From: Cryobacterium cheniae
GTDB lineage: Bacteria; Actinomycetota; Actinomycetes; Actinomycetales; Microbacteriaceae
DNA: 64,000 nucleotides
Direction: 5' to 3'
Assembly (NCBI RefSeq): GCF_004403395.1
Contig: NZ_SOGN01000044.1
Location: 124,446-188,445, forward strand
Every line of letters begins with the position of its first letter. Positions within the stretch are counted from its first letter, which is position 1. Positions 26,833 to 37,757 of this stretch are shown piece after piece. The notes under the pieces are model-generated. The model saw only the letters and a program-made list of their open reading frames with translations. It made no database searches and was not told the DNA's origin. Made by a program: the position numbers and the translations under genes.

Positions 26833-27434
26833 ACGCCGTCAGCGGTGTCCCGGTGCCACTTGAGGACCGCAAGAACCATCACAGGCAGCCAATTGAGCGA
26901 TAGAGCTGCTTCGTTTCTTCGGCATGCGTACCCATCGGACGGTGCTGAACATCGTTTGGTTAGTGTGCGGATATTGCGGAAGTCTCGCCGCGGAACACGT
27001 AGTTTAGAAATCTCTCAGACTGACAACTCTTCTTCATCCGGTTATGCCCGATGTCGACAACTTACATAACGCTTCTGTCGAGTGCGGCTCGGTGGTACCG
27101 CGAGTCTGGCCTTGACCTCATGCGCGCCGCTGATCGGCGGGCAGGCAGGCTGGCCAGCACCTTCGAAAGTGCATCCGTTTGCAGGAGCGTTTCTACAACC
27201 TGAAACGGCCCGTTGTACCGAGTCTCGGGTGTGCTGTCAGCAAGCGGGATCGTAAGCGATAGCCGCAATCGCAGCCGAACCATGCTCTTGTTCCGCACGA
27301 CCCGTCAAATTGATGCGTGTGAACGGCGTGGAGAGCCATCACGTCCTCGCCGACCGGGCTGCCCGTGGCAGCGTACGGCAACGCCGCCCGGTGATCGAAA
27401 ACATTCATCGGATCTCGCACACGCGTGAACGCGG
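26833..27434. other. 602-bp region without recognisable gene
   Basis: Moderately lower GC than the surroundings. Short open frames on both strands show no family similarity and no ribosome-binding site. I see no RNA gene or strong hairpin. It lies in the decay zone and may be eroded coding DNA. Confidence 0.3.
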
Positions 27435-27761
27435 TCATGCGCTCACCAGCCGGGCGGATCCGGACTCTGCCCTTGATGACAAGTGCGTGACCACATCCCG
27501 AAGCGCTGTGAAGGTTGACCAGCGCATACCGCCGCCGATTTCCATCAACTCGAAACTCTCGTTTCGTTGCTCCACACAGCCGAGGAGTCCCCCCAAACTG
27601 CCTAGTCGAGGCTCGCGGCGCACCAGCCAACCGTACGCAAAAACCTGCGTGATGGACATGCCATGACTAGAGCAATAATTCGCCGCGTCTTCGGTTGGAT
27701 CGGCAGACGTCGTGCTATCGGATGCACCCTCGGGGCCTGGGCAACGCCAACTCTCACGCAC
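27435..27761 (-). CDS. Hypothetical small protein with duplicated 5' region
   Basis: A 108-residue frame whose GTG start (27761) has GAGGAG at good spacing, inside the duplicated module described at 27737-27825. The C-terminal half (ESFELMEIGGGMRW, TALRDVVTHL) has the look of small globular actinobacterial proteins of unknown role; an internal ATG at 27659 could be an alternative start. No membrane segment. Existence as a gene is supported mainly by the ribosome-binding site and protein-like second half. Confidence 0.4.
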   Translation of the reverse strand: MRESWRCPGPEGASDSTTSADPTEDAANYCSSHGMSITQVFAYGWLVRREPRLGSLGGLLGCVEQRNESFELMEIGGGMRWSTFTALRDVVTHLSSRAESGSARLVSA

Positions 27762-27825
27762 TTATGCTCCTCGGATCGTTGCGGATTAACCGCTGCCGAG
27801 GTCTGGGGCAACAATTTGACCCTAG
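27737..27825. repeat. 89-bp duplicated 5' module, copy A
   Basis: About 85% identical by eye and without gaps to 28284-28372, in the same orientation. On the minus strand it holds a GCGG/CCGC hairpin, a ribosome-binding site (GAGGAG), the spacer CATAA and a start codon followed by CGTGAGAGTTGG. It forms the leader and first codons of the small gene 27435-27761. Confidence 0.85.
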
Positions 27826-27935
27826 CGCCCAGCTTTGAGCACCTGATGAAAGCAGGCGTTCTCGACGACGGTGGCAACCGTCGCATCGAAGCCACGGCGG
27901 GTGAGATTCGGGATGCTCCGGCAAACTTTATGGAG

Positions 27936-27972
27936 CAGGAGGTCCCCTGCGCGGAGCGCAGGGGACCTCCTG
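27936..27972. terminator. Strong bidirectional hairpin
   Basis: A 17-bp perfect inverted repeat (27936-27952 with 27956-27972) around GGA, containing AGGTCCCCTGCGC. It lies 47 bases after the stop of the small membrane protein gene (minus strand), and on that strand is followed by CTCCATAAAGTTT. It is most likely its terminator. Confidence 0.85.
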
Positions 27973-28018
27973 TATGGACGCCGCGTCAATGGCGGGTCCG
28001 GTATGCGCAACGAGTTAG

Positions 28019-28297
28019 CTAACGGCGGTCGTCGCGCTCGTCACGGTCATAGTTCTCGCGGCTTCCCGATTTGGCCAGGCCGCGGCTGATCATGTAACCG
28101 ATGGTGAGGAGCGTTGCGAACAGCCACACGGAACTGGCGCCGAAGCCTTGTCCGTCGTCTCCGTTATCGACCATGGCGGATGCGATGAACATCGCGACGA
28201 GGAGCAGGATGTAAGCGATGAATTCGGTGGTCTTGAAAGCAGCCTTCGTCTCGGTTGAAACGCGAGCGATGCGCCATCGGTGACTGGGCAAGGCCAA
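28019..28297 (-). CDS. Small conserved membrane protein
   Basis: A 92-residue protein with a conserved start of the mature frame (VSTETKAAFKTTEFIAYILL) and two hydrophobic helices (~25-45 and ~58-75) followed by a charged tail (SGSRENYDRDERDDRR). Such proteins are common in actinobacteria and lack a known role. The start is uncertain: TTG 28297 is used, but the well-placed ribosome-binding site points to ATG 28308, which is in another frame. A single-base change may separate the original start from the conserved part. Ends in a strong terminator. Confidence 0.65.
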   Translation of the reverse strand: MALPSHRWRIARVSTETKAAFKTTEFIAYILLLVAMFIASAMVDNGDDGQGFGASSVWLFATLLTIGYMISRGLAKSGSRENYDRDERDDRR

Positions 28298-28372
28298 CTC
28301 TCACGCATTTATGCTCCCCCGATAGCTGCGGATATACCGCTGCCGAGGTCCGGGGCAACGATTAGACCTTAG
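28284..28372. repeat. 89-bp duplicated 5' module, copy B
   Basis: Second copy of the module at 27737-27825. The minus strand has GGGGGAG-CATAA-ATG and the same CGTGAGAGTTGG codons, in front of the small membrane protein. Both copies keep the central GCGG-5nt-CCGC hairpin although its loop differs (ATATA here, ATTAA in copy A). Confidence 0.85.
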
Positions 28373-28479
28373 GGCGGAGATGCCTGTGAGTCACTCTCGG
28401 TCATCATCAGGGACTGTTGATATTCCACAGCTTCGCAGAGTCTTCAGGGTTACCTGTTCCCTTCGGCTCCCTCGAGATT

Positions 28480-28640
28480 CCGGGAGGGCCGGTCAGCCCG
28501 AGCCGCGACGCTCTCGAGAGAGCTGAGATCGAATTCACGGATGCTCAGCTTCGCATCGGGCACTGTACCCAGCACCTCCGCAATCGCAACCTCGCCGTTG
28601 GCGGGATTGCGCACCGCCAGGACCTGCCGGGGCACGCCAG
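28480..28640 (-). pseudogene. Fragment of a short-chain dehydrogenase
   Basis: The minus strand encodes [17 protein letters not shown] and [19 protein letters not shown], matching the second strand and following helix of SDR proteins of the protochlorophyllide-reductase-like group. The N-terminal nucleotide-binding TGxxxGIG and the catalytic YxxxK region are missing. It is a fragment of ~55 codons abutting a TetR fragment on the other strand. Confidence 0.6.
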
Positions 28641-28965
28641 CAAAATCTTCGACGGCATCGAGAAGTATCCCGAGTTCGCACGATTCATCATCTGGTACCA
28701 GCTCGAAGGATCGGGCACTCCCAACCCTGCGCTGGTCGAGACCACCGCCAAGAAGATCGCGACGAAAATCGCAGGGATACGGGCGGCGCAGGCTGCAGGC
28801 ATCGTCACCAGCAAGTTCGAGCCGATCGAATTGCTCGGCCTGGTGCTTCAGCTGGCCAGCAGCCGGAGTGATGGCACGCCGGAGTTCGTCGCGCGAGCCC
28901 CCACATATTCACGCACCAAGCGCAGGCAACTGTTCGTGGATGCCGTTACGGCCTTCGTGGAATAA
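28640..28965 (+). pseudogene. C-terminal fragment of a TetR regulator
   Basis: The plus strand encodes the ligand-binding half of a TetR-family protein ([22 protein letters not shown], then [17 protein letters not shown], ending RRQLFVDAVTAFVE). The DNA-binding N-terminal domain is absent; the frame upstream runs through the inverted SDR fragment. It cannot act as a repressor. Confidence 0.65.
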
Positions 28966-29050
28966 GGGAATAGTGGATGTCGAAGCACACAAACCGATTC
29001 ACAGGAGCATCGCCCGACTGCCAGCGCGGAGCGAACCAGAGGAGTGCACC

Positions 29051-29839
29051 ATGCGTGCAACCAGCGAAAACAACAGCAGCAACGCGTCGGTGGAGACCGT
29101 CGCTGGGAACACCAGTCCGGCGGCGTTCCGTGCCGGTGGAATCGCGGTCGTCATTGCCGGGCTCGGAGGCCTCACATGGTTTGCGCTCGAGCTCCTGCCG
29201 CCAGTTCTCGGCTTCGACGACACCGACAACCCTGCGGTGAGCCTCGATTATCTGCGCCAGTATCCGCAGTTTTACCCCCTCGCCGGGGTTGTGCTCTTCA
29301 CCATGGCAATCGCGTTCGTCGTGGCGAGTTTCGCCGTCTCAGATGCGCTTGCACCACGCACAAGCAGCATCACTCGCCGAAGCCTGAGCGCACTCGGTCT
29401 CATATCGGCTGCATTCCTCTTCATGCACGGGGTTTTGCGCGCATCGGTGGGGCCGTTGCTCTACATCGACGGGATGAACAGCCGATGGGGCGAGTCCGTC
29501 TACCTCACCATTCAGATGTTGGGAACCCACGGTTTCGCCCAAGCGAGCCTCCTCACACTCTGCGTCTGGGCCGTGGGCATCAGTGTCGCCGGGGCGCGCT
29601 CCCACGTCCTGCCGATCTGGCTATGCGTCCTGGGAATCGTCACCGGCCTCCGGATCGTGATGCTCATCGCCGGTCCTCTCCTGACGGCAACAAGTATCGA
29701 CTTGCCCGAGGTTGTCTGGCTGTCCTCGGTGGCACTGATCCCGCTGGGAATGCTTTGGTGGCTCGGGCTCGGCGTTGTGCTGCTGGTCAAGTCCCGCCAC
29801 AACCGCGAGCAGGGACCGGTCAATTCGGCAATGACATAG
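29051..29839 (+). CDS. Polytopic membrane protein of unknown function
   Basis: A 262-residue protein with about six to seven hydrophobic helices (AGGIAVVIAGLGGLTWFAL, YPLAGVVLFTMAIAFVVASF, VALIPLGMLWWLGLGVVLLV) after a hydrophilic Asn/Ser-rich start. ATG 29051 has AGAGGAG seven bases upstream; upstream reading frame overlaps the TetR fragment. No family recognised. It stands alone between the decay zone and the hexapeptide protein. Confidence 0.75.
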   Translation: MRATSENNSSNASVETVAGNTSPAAFRAGGIAVVIAGLGGLTWFALELLPPVLGFDDTDNPAVSLDYLRQYPQFYPLAGVVLFTMAIAFVVASFAVSDALAPRTSSITRRSLSALGLISAAFLFMHGVLRASVGPLLYIDGMNSRWGESVYLTIQMLGTHGFAQASLLTLCVWAVGISVAGARSHVLPIWLCVLGIVTGLRIVMLIAGPLLTATSIDLPEVVWLSSVALIPLGMLWWLGLGVVLLVKSRHNREQGPVNSAMT

Positions 29840-29912
29840 CACCCTGCCGAGAGGTTCCCCTAGTGACGTGCCACCCCAACTCCTGAGAGGCGACTCGAAG
29901 CTCCGGCGCCGA

Positions 29913-30311
29913 TCAAGCTCGGCCGGTTGACCGTGCACTGACGTCGGTGAATTCCGGGACCTGAATTTCGTGGTCGATCACCGCGCCGTCGGCGATGAAC
30001 GCCCCGCGGCCGATGTTCGTATGGCTAGCCAAACGCGCCGCGTTGCCAACGATCGCATCGGCGCCGACATGCACATTCGCCCCGACGAAGACCCGAGCGC
30101 CAATGATCGCCCCGTGTTCGATCCAGCTCCCCTGCCCGATCCACGATTCAGGCCCGATCTGGGCGTCACTCTCAACATAGGTGGCGCTCGACACGTAGGC
30201 ACTCGGGTTCACCTTGGCACTCGGTGACACCAGTCCACGCCCATTCTCGTGCCGCCGATACTTCGATACTTCACCCTTCTCCAGTTCCACTTCTACGCTC
30301 ATTCTTGCCAA
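29913..30311 (-). CDS. Hexapeptide-repeat (left-handed beta-helix) protein
   Basis: A 132-residue protein made almost wholly of hexapeptide turns (VNPSAYVSSATYVESDAQIG, then SWIEHGAIIGARVFVGANVHVGADAIVG in shorter repeats), the fold of gamma-carbonic anhydrases and acyltransferases. It is too short to assign an activity. The start is TTG 30311: GAGGAGG lies six bases upstream, whereas the ATG three codons later has no site. It lies downstream of the acetoin operon, about 130 bases after the reductase stop, and may be co-transcribed. Confidence 0.75.
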   Translation of the reverse strand: MARMSVEVELEKGEVSKYRRHENGRGLVSPSAKVNPSAYVSSATYVESDAQIGPESWIGQGSWIEHGAIIGARVFVGANVHVGADAIVGNAARLASHTNIGRGAFIADGAVIDHEIQVPEFTDVSARSTGRA

Positions 30312-30440
30312 TTTCGGCCTCCTCGGCTGACGAATTGAATGGTTGTCTCCGGTTTGAATTATTTGTAAGGAAGGCTTTCGGCGCCGCCGAGTCCAGGGAC
30401 GGGCAATGCTGACGGGAACCACATCAAGCACTCGGGGCGA

Positions 30441-32616
<2,176 letters not shown>

Positions 32617-32620
<4 letters not shown>

Positions 32621-33630
32621 GACTTGTTCCCCCTCGGGTTGCGGCGGCCGACGGCGTCGAGTGTCTGCCGGATAGCGCCGATGACGTCGTCCGCAGACGG
32701 CAACGCGGCAGTCTCCAGTGGTTTCGAGTACGGCATCGGCACCTCGGCCATGGCAACGCGGCGAACCGGTGCGTCCAGATAGTCGAAGGCACCGTCTGAG
32801 ATCGTGGCGGCGATCTCGGCACCGATTCCATAGGTGAGCCAGTCGTCCTCGAGGATGACTGCGGCGTGGGTCTTCATCACGGACTCCACCACGGTCTCGC
32901 GGTCGAGGGGACGCAGGCTCCGGAGATCGATGACCTCGATGTCGAGTCCATCGGACTCGGCGAGTTGCTCGGCGACCTGGGCGGCCACGTACGCCATGCG
33001 CGAGTAGCCGATCAGGGTGATGTCCCTGCCGTGTCGGGTGACGGCGGCCTTGCCGATCTCGGCCGGGATGTCCTCGTCGGGTACCTCGCCCTTGGTGTTG
33101 TACAGCGACAGGTTCTCGAGGAAGAGCACCGGGTCGTCGTCGCGGATGGCCGCGAGCATCATCGCCTTGGCATCGGCGGGGGTGCTCGGGGCGAGGACCT
33201 TCATACCGGGCACGAACGCGTAGAACAGTTCGATGTTCTGCGAGTGAGTGGCACCGAGCTGCTGGCCACCGCCGCCCGGGGTGCGGATGACGAGAGGCAC
33301 GCGCGCCTGCCCGCCGAACATGCCGTAGATCTTGGCGGCGTGGTTCACGATCTGATCGAGCGCGAGCAGGCTGAAGTTGATCGTCATGATCTCCACGACC
33401 GGGCGGAGCCCCAGCATCGCGGCACCGATCGCGGCGCCGGTGAAGCCCTCTTCGGCGATCGCGGTGTCCCGCACCCGCTTCTCGCCGAATTCATCGAGCA
33501 GCCCGGCGGTGATCTTGTAGGCACCGTCGAAGAGGCCGATCTCCTCACCCATCAAGAAAACGTCGGCGTCGCGGTGCATCTCGGATCGCAGCGTGTCGTG
33601 CAGTGCCTGCCGATAGGTCATGATGCTCAT
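32617..33630 (-). CDS. acoB: Acetoin dehydrogenase E1 beta subunit
   Basis: A 337-residue transketolase-like beta subunit (ALHDTLRSEMHRDADVFLMGEEIG, VRDTAIAEEGFTGAAIGAA, TPGGGGQQLGATHSQ). It completes the ThDP site of E1 with the alpha subunit. ATG 33630 overlaps the E1-alpha stop (ATGA, 33627-33630); an upstream in-frame start would lie inside acoA. Spacing and overlaps on both sides show a tight acoA-acoB-acoC unit. Confidence 0.87.
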
Positions 33631-34763
33631 CGGGTGATCTCCTGTTCCGGGAATGGTGCCGGCTCGAAGAGGCACTGCCCGGGCAACCTGTGGGAGTCGT
33701 TGGCCACAGGTGTGGCGTAGGTGTAGTCGAACAGGGTCGACACGTCAGGGAACGGACTCGCTTCCGCGAAGGCCGCGGCCGCGATGGCTCGCTCGATCGC
33801 GTCGTCGTTGATGACGGTGATCTCCGTTTCGGTCAGGAGGCCGTCGTCGACCAGGTGGGCGGCGAAGGTGACCAGGGGGTCGCGTTCCTTGGTGAGCGCA
33901 ATCTCCTCGGCACCCCGGTACTTGCCGGGGTCGACCACGGAGTGCCCGCGCAGCCGTTCGGTCAGGACTTCGAGCAGGAACGGCTTACCGCCGCGCGCCA
34001 CCGCAACCGCCCGCTGAGCGGCCTCGAACACGGCGACGGGGTCAAGGCCGTCCACCCGTTCGGCCGCCATCCGATAGGAGAATGCGCGTTTGTACAGCTC
34101 GGGCTCGGCCGAGGACTTGTCGACCGTTGTGGCCATTCCCAGCCGGTTGTTGATGACGACGTAGACGATGGGCAGATTCCAGAGCGCAGCGATGTTGAGC
34201 GACTCATGGAAGGCGCCGATGTTCGTGGTGCCGTCGCCCATGGTGCACATGACGATCTCATCCACGCCGCGGTAGTCGATGGCGAGTGCCGCTCCGGTGG
34301 CCAGCGGAATCTGGCCGCCGACGATTCCGTAACCGCCGAGCATTCGCTTCTCAAGGTCGAACATGTGCATCGAGCCTCCCCAGCCCTTGGAGACGCCGTC
34401 TGACCGGCCGAAGAGCTCGGCCATCACGCGATTGGGGTCGATTCCCCGCGTCAGCGCGTAGCCGTGTTCGCGGTAGTTGGTGAACAGGTAGTCGGTGGGC
34501 CGAAGGGCTGCCATCAGGCCGACGACGGCGGCTTCTTCGCCCAGGTTGAGGTGGCAATAGCCGCCGATCAAGGCCTGAGTGTAGGCGCGGGCCGCTCGCT
34601 CTTCGAAGCGACGGATGAACACCATCTGCCGGTAGAAATCGACGGCGCGCTCCCCGGCGACGGTGTCGGTCCCCGCGGGCTGCTCCGCCACAGCGGTGGG
34701 GGTCGTGCCCTGGTGGGCACCGGAGTTCGGGGGCGCCACGGTAGTTCGCTGTCGAGTAGACAT
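33627..34763 (-). CDS. acoA: Acetoin dehydrogenase E1 alpha subunit
   Basis: A 378-residue ThDP-dependent alpha subunit: FIRRFEERAARAY, GGSMHMFD, and the ThDP/Mg motif GDGTTNIGAFHESLN ending in VINN. It splits acetoin oxidatively into acetyl-E2 and acetaldehyde. First gene of the operon, divergent from a TetR gene across 133 bases with a perfect palindrome. No dihydrolipoamide dehydrogenase (E3) gene is present, so the housekeeping E3 must serve. A pyruvate dehydrogenase identity is the alternative, but aceE already provides that. Confidence 0.85.
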   Translation of the reverse strand: MSTRQRTTVAPPNSGAHQGTTPTAVAEQPAGTDTVAGERAVDFYRQMVFIRRFEERAARAYTQALIGGYCHLNLGEEAAVVGLMAALRPTDYLFTNYREHGYALTRGIDPNRVMAELFGRSDGVSKGWGGSMHMFDLEKRMLGGYGIVGGQIPLATGAALAIDYRGVDEIVMCTMGDGTTNIGAFHESLNIAALWNLPIVYVVINNRLGMATTVDKSSAEPELYKRAFSYRMAAERVDGLDPVAVFEAAQRAVAVARGGKPFLLEVLTERLRGHSVVDPGKYRGAEEIALTKERDPLVTFAAHLVDDGLLTETEITVINDDAIERAIAAAAFAEASPFPDVSTLFDYTYATPVANDSHRLPGQCLFEPAPFPEQEITR

Positions 34764-34819
34764 AGCGGAACTCCCTTCTCGGCCTTCGTGAGGTCGCGGT
34801 TGAGGAGTCGAATCGACTT

Positions 34820-34841
34820 AATGATACGACGTCGTATCATT
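34820..34841. promoter_or_regulatory. Perfect 22-bp palindrome, probable TetR operator
   Basis: AATGATACGAC at 34820-34830 is followed directly by its exact reverse complement. It lies midway between acoA and the divergent TetR gene and overlaps AT-rich promoter-like words on both strands (TATCAT, TATAAC). A flanking inverted pair ATAACG/CGTTAT (34844-34876) is also present. It is very likely the binding site for the TetR protein. Confidence 0.8.
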
Positions 34842-34896
34842 CTATAACGACGGGTACCGTGGATGTACAGCGTTATCGACAAACCGAAGGACACCA

Positions 34897-35508
34897 GTGG
34901 AAACCGCGCACCCAAGCCTCGAACGTAAGCGTGGCCGCCCCACCGAGGCCGGTCGCATCGAACGACAGGAGCAAATTCTCGACGCCGCCTTGCCGATATT
35001 TCTTGAGCACGGCTACGGCAATGCGACCGTGGACCGGATCGCCGAGGCCGCCCGTGTGACCAAACGCACGATCTACAGCTACTTCGGCAACAAGGACGGC
35101 GTCTTCACCGAGATGCAACGCCGCCTGGCTGCGACCGTCAGCGGCGAGGCACTCGATCCCGACAGCCTGGCGACGCTGGCCACACGCATCGTCCTCGCGC
35201 TGCACTCCCCACGGATGATCGGCCTGCATCGCCTGGTCATTGCCGAGTCCCTGCGGTTTCCCGATCTGGCCCGCACGTTGCACGACAACGGCGACATGCG
35301 GCACGTCGCCCGGCTCGCCGAGCACATCGAACTCGAACACGGCGAAGAGGCCGCCGATCGCGCCGAGGCGCTTTACTCGTTGCTGCTGGGCGAGGATTAC
35401 CGGCGGCGCCTGCTCGGACTTTTGGAGCCGATTACGGCCGAGGCGGCCGCCACTCACGCCCGCTCCGCGCTTGAGCTCCTCGGGCTCGCGAACGCTGCGA
35501 AGCGATAG
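34897..35508 (+). CDS. TetR family regulator of the acetoin operon
   Basis: A 203-residue regulator with an N-terminal TetR helix-turn-helix (QILDAALPIFLEHGYGNATVDRIAEAARVTKRTIYSYFGNKDG in part) at residues ~23-70 and a TetR_C-type ligand domain. GTG 34897 has GAAGGA upstream. It diverges from acoA and the intervening 22-bp palindrome is its likely operator. Control of acetoin use and of its own gene is inferred from arrangement; the inducer is unknown. Confidence 0.88.
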   Translation: METAHPSLERKRGRPTEAGRIERQEQILDAALPIFLEHGYGNATVDRIAEAARVTKRTIYSYFGNKDGVFTEMQRRLAATVSGEALDPDSLATLATRIVLALHSPRMIGLHRLVIAESLRFPDLARTLHDNGDMRHVARLAEHIELEHGEEAADRAEALYSLLLGEDYRRRLLGLLEPITAEAAATHARSALELLGLANAAKR

Positions 35509-35511
35509 GCC

Positions 35512-35949
35512 GTGAACCTCCGAATCAAGCGCGTCTACGACGACGCTGCCGTGGACGATGGCTGCCGCATCCTCGTTGACCGACTCTGGCCGCGCGGGGT
35601 CACGAAAGAGCGGGCGCAGCTGGATGCCTGGCTCAAGGAGATCGCCCCGTCGCCGGACCTCCGCACTTGGTGGAACCACGACCCGGAGCGCCAGGACGAA
35701 TTCGCCATCCGCTATCGGGCCGAGCTCGACGGCAACCCGGCAACGATGCAGGCCGTGATCGAGCTCCGCGAGTTTGCGGCGCAGGGCGGGACCTCGACCC
35801 TGCTCTACGGCGCCAAGGACCCCGAGGTCAATCACGCCCAGATCCTGGCCGACTACCTCGGAGCATCGACGCACATCGGAGACTCGGTAGCGGATCTCCG
35901 TTCAACTCGAATGCCGGACGGACCGCTGCCGTCGGTGCACGGGTCATAG
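35512..35949 (+). CDS. DUF488 family protein
   Basis: A 145-residue protein with the family's hallmarks: RVYD at the start, ILVDRLWPRGVTKERAQLDAW, WWNHDPERQDEF and TLLYGAKDPEVNHA. The C-terminal ~25 residues are not conserved. The biochemical role of DUF488 is not established. GTG 35512 starts three bases after the TetR stop, so it is translated from the same mRNA. Confidence 0.85.
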   Translation: MNLRIKRVYDDAAVDDGCRILVDRLWPRGVTKERAQLDAWLKEIAPSPDLRTWWNHDPERQDEFAIRYRAELDGNPATMQAVIELREFAAQGGTSTLLYGAKDPEVNHAQILADYLGASTHIGDSVADLRSTRMPDGPLPSVHGS

Positions 35950-36033
35950 CTGGCCTGTACCTGCACGCCGAGATACTCGGCGAATCCTCGGAGCCCCGGA
36001 TCCTCATGTCGGCGAGTGGATGCTCGGCGGAGG

Positions 36034-37470
36034 TCACACCCCCTCGATCGCTTGCAGACGGCCGGACCGCACCGCCGTGGCGAACGCCTCGTAGTCCCGG
36101 TCGTTCTGGTCGGCGTAGCGCTCGGAGAAGTCGGTCACCGACTTGTCGAATTTGTCGCTCTTTCCGAGGTAGGCCGCGATCGCGATGGGGTCGCCTGAGC
36201 GGGCGTGTGCCCGCGCGAGGGTCCAACCGCAGACCCGGGCGTAGACGGACATCCCGAGCGGATGCATCTCCTCGACCACGGCCGACCCCTTCATATCGCG
36301 CAGCTGCCGCCAGTACAGGAAGCGGTTGGTGCCCTGCAGGCCTTTCGTCCAGCCGAGGTAGATGTCGCTGGAGGCCTGCATCATCCGTTGGCCCTGCACG
36401 ACCCGTTCCCCCGGCTGCTTGTAGCGGCTCTTCGGCAGGTGGTCTTCCAGAACGGATGCCGTGGCCTCCTTGACCTGGAGGAACAGTGGGTCATGCTCGT
36501 CGCGTCCCTCGAGCAGAGCGATGAAGGCGCGGGTTCCGACGCTGCCCACGCCGACGACTTTGCGGGCCACGTCGACGACCCGGAAACGCTCGAGCAGGTG
36601 ACGACGGTCCTCTTGCAGGGTGGCCCGATAGGAGCGCAACTGCGCGTTGAGCGCGTCCCAGGTCTCCTCGGCGGACATGCCGAACGTGTCGTAGAGTTCG
36701 CGGACGGGAACAACGACCGGCGGTTGGCTGACGATCCGGTATCGCCCGTCCACGTACTCGGCCAATTTGGAGAGCGCCTGCACGCTGTCCCGAGTGCGGG
36801 CCTTCTCGGCCCACCGTTGGGCGTTCGTTCCGATGGCCTTCGCGACTTTCCGCTGCTTGCCCTTCTGAGTTCTGACGGCCATCTCGGCGGCGGCGATCAG
36901 CTCGTCGTCGGACATTCGGGCGTACCAGATGCCCATGGTGCCCATGGTTGCGAACCCGGCCATGGCCTCGCGGTAGGCCCGCACTGCCGTGCGCGTCACA
37001 TCAAGCGTGTCCGCCGCGCTGAAACCGTTGTTCCGGGCCGCGATCGTGAAGCTGGCGGACATCCGGAGCACGTCGTACTCGAAGGGCCCGGGGAGTGTTT
37101 CGTCGAAGTCGTTGAGATCGAACAGGAGCGACCTCTCGGGAGAGGCGAACACACCGAAGTTGGAGAGGTGGGCATCCCCGCAGAGCTGGGCGTTCAATCC
37201 AGCCCGTGCGGTGTCCTTCAGGTCCTGGGCCATGATCTTGGCCGTGCCGCGGTAGAAGGTGAAGGGAGAAGCCAGCATCCGGCCGTGCCGCACCGGGACC
37301 AGGTCCTGCTCCCTGGAGGCATCCTGTTCCTCCAAAAGTGTGACCGGGTCCGGCCGGTCGGCGGCGGGAACCCAGCCACGGAGACTGGTGAGGGGCGTTC
37401 GCTCACGCGCGCTCTTGCCGCGCGTCTTCCGTTCCTCGACGCTCAGGTGTTCGACGTTGCGTGGGGTCAT
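36034..37470 (-). CDS. DUF2252 family protein
   Basis: A 478-residue protein of the DUF2252 family, which has a protein-kinase-like fold: FYRGTAKIMAQDL, then LCGDAHLSNFGVFASPERSLLFDLNDFDET with the HLSNFG and DLNDFDE motifs that recall the kinase catalytic and metal-binding loops. Substrate unknown. ATG 37470 has GAAAGG upstream. It stands alone and converges with the DUF488 gene. Confidence 0.85.
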   Translation of the reverse strand: MTPRNVEHLSVEERKTRGKSARERTPLTSLRGWVPAADRPDPVTLLEEQDASREQDLVPVRHGRMLASPFTFYRGTAKIMAQDLKDTARAGLNAQLCGDAHLSNFGVFASPERSLLFDLNDFDETLPGPFEYDVLRMSASFTIAARNNGFSAADTLDVTRTAVRAYREAMAGFATMGTMGIWYARMSDDELIAAAEMAVRTQKGKQRKVAKAIGTNAQRWAEKARTRDSVQALSKLAEYVDGRYRIVSQPPVVVPVRELYDTFGMSAEETWDALNAQLRSYRATLQEDRRHLLERFRVVDVARKVVGVGSVGTRAFIALLEGRDEHDPLFLQVKEATASVLEDHLPKSRYKQPGERVVQGQRMMQASSDIYLGWTKGLQGTNRFLYWRQLRDMKGSAVVEEMHPLGMSVYARVCGWTLARAHARSGDPIAIAAYLGKSDKFDKSVTDFSERYADQNDRDYEAFATAVRSGRLQAIEGV

Positions 37471-37757
37471 GATCGGCGACCTTTCTGCGGCCGCGGCGGC
37501 GGCTGCGACTGCGGGAAGTGGATTCCATCACGATTGCGTGGCCGCGATCCGGAGTCAACGGCCAGCGGCGGCTGACCCGTTCGGGCGCGGTCCGGGGCAG
37601 ATTGCAGCGCCGGTTCGGAGACCAGCCGTCACGGTTCGTCAGCTGGACGGTGACGTTTGGACCGCGACAGCGCGGGTTCCCGGATGACGGCTGGAGTGCT
37701 AGGTTCGACTCGTTTCAACCAGTTTGCCCGGGTGAGTGGTCGAGGAGGTTGTGAAGT

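Noticed and set aside
17569-27091. Shared 15-mer GTCGAGTGCGGCTCG near 17569 and 27076
   Set aside because: Such matches are expected by chance in 64 kb of GC-rich DNA, and the flanks do not align.
27193-27630. 145-codon minus-strand frame
   Set aside because: No ribosome-binding site or protein-like pattern; it overlaps the better-supported small gene 27435-27761.
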